DNA from: JAGQNP01 sp038257245
GTDB lineage: Bacteria; Patescibacteriota; Saccharimonadia; Saccharimonadales; JACQNP01
NCBI GenBank assembly: GCA_038257245.1
Contig: JBBSJL010000029.1
Location: 1-5,889 of the forward strand
Reading direction: 5' to 3'
DNA: 5,889 nt
Below the pieces are notes generated by a model. It worked only from the letters and a program-made list of their open reading frames with translations, was not told where the DNA came from and did no database searches. A program made the translations under genes and the position numbers. Shown here piece by piece: positions 1-3,650 of the stretch. Every line of letters starts with the position of its first letter. The first letter of the stretch is position 1.

Positions 1-75
1 ACCCATAGATACATTAAATATATACTATTTGTGCTTATGTTTGAAGTGGTAAAGCTACGGTTTAATAGATCGGGT

Positions 76-441
76 TTATTTTTTGGTTGCAAAGCTTTGA
101 GTTATTGGCTCAATCGCAGCATGATATTTGTCGATCATGACTGACGATAATACGTCTGCGATAACCAAAATAACTACAGAGTAAGTTATTGACCACGAGG
201 TGCTAGGGTTTACCACGTTAAAAATTAGATAGAAAACTAGTGAAGTAACGATCAATATAACTACCGAAAGAGAAATTGCTTTAGCTCTAGTATCAACACC
301 CTTCATTTGCGGCACTTCAACTTTACCCGACTCTTTTGCCTTCTGTAAGCGTTGAAGCTTATAAAGAATATTCTTCGGTTCCATAACTCGGTGCATTGAG
401 GTACTCGATGCTACTGCTGCTAGTAAAATATGCCATTCCAT
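76..441 (-). CDS. Small two-TM membrane protein of unknown function
   Basis: This 121-residue protein is not one I recognise. The N-terminus (about 1-50) is mildly hydrophobic and then becomes a basic, probably helical stretch rich in K, Q and R (about 22-40). Two clear membrane segments follow, at about 55-76 and 84-101, joined by a short loop containing NPSTSW. A short tail ends in KK. The start is supported by AGGAG at 449-453 (minus strand), seven bases before the ATG. It is the last gene of the minus-strand operon, 16 nt after the flavoprotein gene, and ends in TAA. No catalytic motif is visible. A membrane role is inferred from hydropathy only, and its link to the redox and DUF427 genes is by position alone. 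Confidence 0.72.
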   Translation of the reverse strand: MEWHILLAAVASSTSMHRVMEPKNILYKLQRLQKAKESGKVEVPQMKGVDTRAKAISLSVVILIVTSLVFYLIFNVVNPSTSWSITYSVVILVIADVLSSVMIDKYHAAIEPITQSFATKK

Positions 442-457
442 TTTTTGTCTCCTTAAA

Positions 458-1027
458 TTATTTGTGAAATTTGCTGGGTTCGTTTAGTCGTCCATGCTTC
501 ATGACTTTTGCCATCCAGATAAGTTCTATCCAAGCACCTTTGGTAAATTCCTTGTACCTATGGTCCTGAAGTTCGCCAGATTCGTTAAATAGATCTTGGA
601 CTTTGGGGAACTGAATGTCTGTAAAGGTAGATACCAGGCCCATTTCTCTTGCTGCGCCAACTAATGATTCAATGGCACGCACACCGCCCCACTGCCCACT
701 AGAAGTACTACCAAAAGCTACTGGTTTATGAATATAGTTGCTGAGTTCACTATCTAGCATTCTTTTGAGGCTTCCTGGAAAACTGTGGTTATATTCTGGG
801 GTAAGAATAAAAAATCCATCGGCTCTTTCTGTAATCGCTGTGTATTTAGGATCTTTTCCTTCGGGGTCATTACCATCACCGGGGAAATTAAAGTCTCTTG
901 GATCAACAACTTCAACCTCTATATCTTCAAAACTAGCGCCTATTTCGGCCACAAATCGTGCTGCTAAAATACTCTTTCTTTGTTCGCGAGTTGTCCCGAC
1001 TATTACGGGAATATAAAGTTTACTCAT
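458..1027 (-). CDS. NADPH-dependent FMN reductase family flavoprotein
   Basis: This is a 189-residue soluble flavodoxin-fold protein of the FMN_red family (NAD(P)H:FMN or quinone/azo-type reductases), acting in the cytoplasm. The sequence shows a beta strand followed by GTTREQRKS (residues 11-19), the FMN-phosphate loop usually written GSxRxxS. It also has TPEYNHSFPGSLKRMLD (76-92), very close to the family's hallmark TPEYN-x-S-x-PG-x-LK-x-x-x-D, and KPVAFGSTSSGQWGGVRA (101-118), the second flavin-contacting loop. Length is normal for the family. The true electron acceptor cannot be told from sequence. Its ATG shares one base with the TAA stop of the upstream DUF427 gene (TAATG), so translation is probably coupled. 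The bound cofactor is inferred to be FMN from family knowledge. Confidence 0.93.
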   Translation of the reverse strand: MSKLYIPVIVGTTREQRKSILAARFVAEIGASFEDIEVEVVDPRDFNFPGDGNDPEGKDPKYTAITERADGFFILTPEYNHSFPGSLKRMLDSELSNYIHKPVAFGSTSSGQWGGVRAIESLVGAAREMGLVSTFTDIQFPKVQDLFNESGELQDHRYKEFTKGAWIELIWMAKVMKHGRLNEPSKFHK

Positions 1028-1329
1028 TATTCGCTTACCTTAACGCCACGCCAGAATGAAACATAATCTTTATAGTCATGTTTTACTTTTTCTGTAGACC
1101 CTTCCTGTGGTTCGGGATAGTAAAAAGCCGCATCTTCGTTAGTCTGATCACCAACCTCGACGTTATAATAGCTCGCCTCACCCTTCCAGAAGCAAGTTGT
1201 ATGCGTATCGCTTGGTTTGAAATAATCTTTGCTTATAGAGTCTGGGGGGAAATACCAGTTACCTTCAATATAAATTAAGTCTTCTTTGTCTGCTTCTGCT
1301 ATTACTTGATTGTTCCATATTGCCTTCAT
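1027..1329 (-). CDS. DUF427 domain protein (second tandem copy)
   Basis: This 100-residue protein is a single DUF427 (NTP_transf_9, beta-tent fold) domain. The hallmarks are in order: an N-terminal MKAIWN strand, IEGNWYFPPDS (residues 21-31), TTCFWKGEASYYNV (44-57, matching the family's TxCPWKGxAxYY signature), a DAAFYYPEP segment (66-74) and a terminal YVSF strand. The biochemical function of the family is not established. An AAGG ribosome site lies five bases before the ATG, and the gene begins 10 nt after the stop of its paralogue. By eye, about 40 of 98 aligned positions match that paralogue, so the pair is an old tandem duplication, not a recent one. The signature proline (CPW) is phenylalanine here. 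Confidence 0.9.
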   Translation of the reverse strand: MKAIWNNQVIAEADKEDLIYIEGNWYFPPDSISKDYFKPSDTHTTCFWKGEASYYNVEVGDQTNEDAAFYYPEPQEGSTEKVKHDYKDYVSFWRGVKVSE

Positions 1330-1339
1330 GTTTACCTTT

Positions 1340-1636
1340 CTATTCTATTGTTTTTACTCGGTAGTCAAACGAAACGTAGTCTGAATAGTCCTTGGATAAT
1401 ATCTTCTTGGAGAGCCTTGTTGGCCTAGGATATGTCCAAGCAACGTTTTTGTCCTTTCGCCGGCCATCTACTAAATTATAGTACTTGGCCAAGCCCTTCC
1501 AGTAACACAAATATCTTTTTTTGCTCGTTGTTAGATATTCTATATTTACTGATTCTGGCGGAAAATACGTTCGCCCTTCAATCATGATAGTTTTATTGCT
1601 TTCAGCAACGGTTTTGCCATTCCATACTACTTTCAT
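1340..1636 (-). CDS. DUF427 domain protein (first tandem copy)
   Basis: This 98-residue single-domain DUF427 protein is the first gene of the minus-strand operon. It shows the same landmarks as the next gene: MKVVWNG, IEGRTYFPPES (about 19-29), LCYWKGLAKYYN (about 43-54), VAWTYPRP and a terminal YVSF strand. It has more basic residues than its paralogue, for example around RRKDK and LSKKILSK, while the neighbour is acidic, so the two products may bind different partners. No Shine-Dalgarno sequence precedes the ATG: the 24 bases upstream are A/T-rich with a candidate -10 box only eight bases away. That fits a leaderless transcript. The start is set by the conserved MKxxWN family N-terminus. 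Confidence 0.88.
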   Translation of the reverse strand: MKVVWNGKTVAESNKTIMIEGRTYFPPESVNIEYLTTSKKRYLCYWKGLAKYYNLVDGRRKDKNVAWTYPRPTRLSKKILSKDYSDYVSFDYRVKTIE

Positions 1637-1644
1637 GTTTTATT

Positions 1645-1673
1645 ATTTAAGCAAACTCTTAAACTTATGTAAA
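1645..1673 (-). promoter_or_regulatory. Candidate sigma-70-type promoter of the DUF427/flavoprotein operon
   Basis: On the minus strand a TTTACA box (1668-1673, five of six matches to TTGACA) is followed by exactly 17 bases and TTAAAT (1645-1650, four of six matches to TATAAT). The -10 ends only eight bases before the ATG at 1636, so transcription would begin at or within a couple of bases of the start codon. The missing ribosome-binding site supports this. The -10 is imperfect, and no start site has been measured. Confidence 0.4.
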
Positions 1674-1705
1674 GTACCCAGGGGGGTGTTACCCAAAATA
1701 ACCCA
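1674..1705. repeat. Three ACCCA boxes, possible operator
   Basis: The pentamer ACCCA occurs at 1676-1680, 1691-1695 and 1701-1705 (heptamers GTACCCA, TTACCCA, TAACCCA), at start-to-start spacings of 15 and 10 bases. The first two flank a run of six G (1681-1686), and GGGT/ACCC at 1684-1694 could form a small hairpin. The cluster lies directly upstream of the candidate -35 box of the minus-strand operon, where an activator or repressor would bind. Short low-complexity matches of this kind can be chance. Confidence 0.25.
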
Positions 1706-1764
1706 GAGGTTAATAGGAAACTCTCGAGTGAAAATATGGTGTAGGTAATAGTATTCCCTGCTTA

Positions 1765-1773
1765 TGATAAAAT
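1765..1773 (+). promoter_or_regulatory. Candidate extended -10 promoter of the MscS-like gene
   Basis: TGATAAAAT fits an extended -10 (TGn followed by TAAAAT, five of six matches to TATAAT). No convincing -35 lies 16-18 bases upstream, which extended -10 promoters can tolerate. Transcription would start near 1780 and give a leader of about 70 nt. An overlapping TATGAT at 1763-1768 is an alternative reading of the same site. Confidence 0.4.
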
Positions 1774-1783
1774 GCTAAGGGAT

Positions 1784-1826
1784 ATTGTTGAGATTTAAAC
1801 TGTTATATAAACAGAATACCAACAAT
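1784..1826 (+). promoter_or_regulatory. Nested inverted repeat in the leader of the MscS-like gene
   Basis: ATTGTTG (1784-1790) is the exact reverse complement of CAACAAT (1820-1826). Inside them CTGTT (1800-1804) pairs with AACAG (1810-1814) around the loop ATATA. The structure would lie at the 5' end of the predicted mRNA, 13 bases before the ribosome site. No T-tract follows, so it is not a terminator. It could stabilise the message or be a protein-binding site. It is A/T-rich and would be a weak helix. Confidence 0.3.
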
Positions 1827-1838
1827 TTACTAATTAAT

Positions 1839-1846
1839 AAGGAGGG
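1839..1846 (+). promoter_or_regulatory. Strong ribosome-binding site that decides the MscS-like start
   Basis: AAGGAGGG is a near-perfect Shine-Dalgarno sequence. It abuts the first in-frame ATG (1847), which is too close for initiation, but lies about seven bases from the second in-frame ATG (1853). The downstream ATG is therefore the better start. Confidence 0.8.
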
Positions 1847-1852
1847 ATGAGG

Positions 1853-2668
1853 ATGGCGGATATACAAGTAACCGTTACAGAATGGGGAGACGTATTAGTC
1901 AACTCGGCTAACGAATTCGCAACAAAAATTGGTGACTTTTTGCCTACAGCAATTGGCGCACTAATACTATTTGTTGTTGGTTTATTAGTAGCTAGTTTAT
2001 TCAAAAAAGTAACTTTGCAACTACTAAGTCTAAAGACTGTTAGTAGCGTTATTGATAACAAAAAAGTACGCGAGGGATTAAGTAAGGCCGGTGTTGAATG
2101 GACTGTAGCTGAATTACTAAGCAAAATAATCTATTGGATTGTTGTATTGATATTCTTGATGTCGATTTCGAATATCCTTGGGCTTAGTGTCCTTGCTGAC
2201 ACAATTCAACGAGTAATTGCCTACATTCCTAACATAATCGGTGCCGTTATTATTGTAGCAATTGCAATAGCAGCTGCTCGTGTTGTTCGGGATTTTGTAG
2301 CAGCAGGTTTAACCACGTTGCAGGTTGCGCACACGAAAGTTATCGGTGCTGTAGCTGAAGGCATCATAGTACTATTTGGTGTTGTCATGGCCTTCACTCA
2401 ACTAGGATTTGATACTACAATTATCACTGCAAACGTAACCTTGATCGTTGGTGGCATTGTATTAGCATTTGCACTAGCACTTGGTCTTGGAACCAAAGAA
2501 ATGGTTCGCAGTATGAGTGTCAAACACTACGCTGAGAAAACATTCAAAAAGGGTGACAAAATTACTATTGGTGAACACTCCGGCAAAGTAAAAGATATTA
2601 CAAACGTCGGCGTTATACTCGACACACCTAAGGGTGATGTTGTTGTACCAAACAGCCAATTAGTTTAG
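1853..2668 (+). CDS. MscS-family small-conductance mechanosensitive channel (minimal form)
   Basis: This 271-residue integral membrane protein has about five hydrophobic segments, near 31-50, 89-110, 124-144, 163-182 and 190-214. The third starts PNIIGAVIIVAIAIAAARVV, typical of the conserved TM helix seen in MscS-related channels. The last is Gly/Ala-rich (GGIVLAFALALGLGTKEMV, about 200-218) and resembles the pore-lining TM3 of MscS, followed by a basic linker. A compact beta domain follows: FKKGDKITIGEHSGKVKDI (about 231-249), ending VVVPNSQLV, matching the MscS beta domain's GDxIxIGxxxGxVxxI and PNS motifs. The protein stops right there, so the large cytoplasmic alpha/beta cage domain of E. 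coli MscS is absent. Osmotic-safety-valve function is inferred from the family. The start at 1853, not 1847, is chosen from ribosome-site spacing. The gene is a single transcription unit with its own promoter and terminator. Confidence 0.88.
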   Translation: MADIQVTVTEWGDVLVNSANEFATKIGDFLPTAIGALILFVVGLLVASLFKKVTLQLLSLKTVSSVIDNKKVREGLSKAGVEWTVAELLSKIIYWIVVLIFLMSISNILGLSVLADTIQRVIAYIPNIIGAVIIVAIAIAAARVVRDFVAAGLTTLQVAHTKVIGAVAEGIIVLFGVVMAFTQLGFDTTIITANVTLIVGGIVLAFALALGLGTKEMVRSMSVKHYAEKTFKKGDKITIGEHSGKVKDITNVGVILDTPKGDVVVPNSQLV

Positions 2669-2678
2669 AGCTAAAATT

Positions 2679-2718
2679 TAGAGCACTTCGTTTTGCAAAT
2701 AGAAGTGCTCTATTTTTT
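2679..2718 (+). terminator. Intrinsic terminator between convergent genes, possibly bidirectional
   Basis: An uninterrupted 11-bp stem (TAGAGCACTTC at 2679-2689 with GAAGTGCTCTA at 2702-2712) closes a 12-nt loop and is followed on the plus strand by six T (2713-2718). It begins 11 bases after the stop of the MscS-like gene. On the minus strand the same hairpin is followed by a weaker AAATTTT tract, so it may also end the surface-protein operon, whose TAG stop (2710-2712) is inside the stem. Confidence 0.88.
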
Positions 2719-3648
2719 ATTCTTGTTTTTGTTTAGTAGCACCGCAACGGCTTTATTAAAGTTGTTTCTTTTTACGTATATGTAGTAGCCGGCTATCCCA
2801 AAACCAGTAATAAATATCGTCAGTAAGATGTCTGGCATTACTATGACAATTTCTTTGTGCGAATGGCTTACAACCCCTTGGTTGCCATATCGATAACTTA
2901 CGTCTGCAATATAAATTCCTAGCCGGCTCGGCGTTTCCCATTCTTCGGAAATAGACTTTTTGGTGTTCGGGAGTATCAGTCTTGGTGATAATGTTTTTTC
3001 GAACGTATATCCAAAAGTTCTCATTGTAATTTTAGGCTCAACCAATACGTGCGTGTTGCCCGTATTCTGCACTTTTAGTTGCATGATATTTGATGTGTCT
3101 GGTCTTGAATAAATTGGGAATAATCCAGTCGGTATAGTTTCTAGTTTTTCGTTAATATCACCTGCGACGTTTATTAGTACAGAAACACCTATCTCTGGGA
3201 CGATTATCCCTCCATTGAGAAGTCCCCTGCTTTGCTCTACGGTAAGCCCCCTAATATTTACCTGAGCATAATGACCCCCCGGGGTAGCATCGGCTGGTAT
3301 GTTAATAGAGAAAGGGATTTTTATACTTTCTTTGGGCTGAAATAGATATGCTTCACGATCGAAACTAATCCACCGGCTGGCATCAAAATCATTTATGCTT
3401 GTGGCATCGATAATATCTTCTGTTGTAAGCAAGCTTTTATGACTCAAAGATATCGGGAGGTTTGTTTTTGTACCATTAAAAACGACTAGTTCTCGGCTAA
3501 CTGCCTCGCCCGGGTTGGCTGCAATCTCAACTATCGCTGGAGCAACCCCAATTTCTGTTGCCGAAGGATTTTGGGCTAGTGCCTTCTTACCTAGTGGCAA
3601 GGCTAGCGTAGACAATATGAGTAATACGAGACTTAACTTCCGCAACAT
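2710..3648 (-). CDS. WxL-interacting-protein-like (DUF916/DUF3324-type) membrane-anchored surface protein
   Basis: This 312-residue exported protein starts with a signal peptide: MLRK, a hydrophobic core, then likely cleavage after ALA at 23-25. Domain 1 (about 32-132) opens IGVAPAIVEIAANPGE and ends with IPFSINIPADATPGGHYAQV, an Ig-like, pilus-chaperone-like pattern typical of DUF916. Domain 2 (about 150-270) has the DUF3324-like run LKVQNTGNTHVLVEPKITM and a late ETPSRLGIYIADVSYRYG. One TM helix (about 273-292) follows, with a Lys/Asn-rich cytoplasmic tail. The order signal peptide, DUF916, DUF3324, TM, basic tail is that of Firmicutes proteins that hold WxL-domain proteins on the cell surface. 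The ATG shares its A with the TGA stop of the upstream gene and has no ribosome site of its own, so it is probably translated by reinitiation. The family call is by pattern, not by search; a generic Ig-like membrane protein is the alternative. Confidence 0.75.
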   Translation of the reverse strand: MLRKLSLVLLILSTLALPLGKKALAQNPSATEIGVAPAIVEIAANPGEAVSRELVVFNGTKTNLPISLSHKSLLTTEDIIDATSINDFDASRWISFDREAYLFQPKESIKIPFSINIPADATPGGHYAQVNIRGLTVEQSRGLLNGGIIVPEIGVSVLINVAGDINEKLETIPTGLFPIYSRPDTSNIMQLKVQNTGNTHVLVEPKITMRTFGYTFEKTLSPRLILPNTKKSISEEWETPSRLGIYIADVSYRYGNQGVVSHSHKEIVIVMPDILLTIFITGFGIAGYYIYVKRNNFNKAVAVLLNKNKNKK

Positions 3649-3650
3649 CA
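3646..3650 (-). promoter_or_regulatory. TGATG stop-start overlap coupling the two surface-protein genes
   Basis: On the minus strand the stop TGA (3650-3648) and the start ATG (3648-3646) share one A. The upstream 20 bases contain no Shine-Dalgarno sequence, so the second protein is most likely made by ribosomes that finish the first. This ties their amounts together. Confidence 0.75.

Noticed and set aside
1..75. Terminator or RNA gene after the left operon
   Set aside because: Only a short ACCC/GGGT pairing 60 bases apart and ATAGAT direct repeats are visible; there is no compact stem with a T-tract and no tRNA-like fold.
738..1278. Plus-strand open frames opposite the flavoprotein and second DUF427 gene
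   Set aside because: They are antisense to clear family members, lack ribosome sites and show no recognisable domain.
1653..1724. Direct repeat AAACTCT at 1653-1659 and 1718-1724
   Set aside because: Two copies of a seven-base word with no further extension are expected by chance in an A/T-rich intergenic region.
1847..1852. ATG at 1847 as the start of the MscS-like gene
   Set aside because: It directly abuts the Shine-Dalgarno sequence; the in-frame ATG at 1853 has normal spacing.
3646..3650. UGA recoding (UGA as glycine, as in Gracilibacteria/Absconditabacteria)
   Set aside because: No in-frame TGA interrupts any gene, ordinary GGN glycine codons are abundant, and this TGA sits in a classic stop-start overlap.
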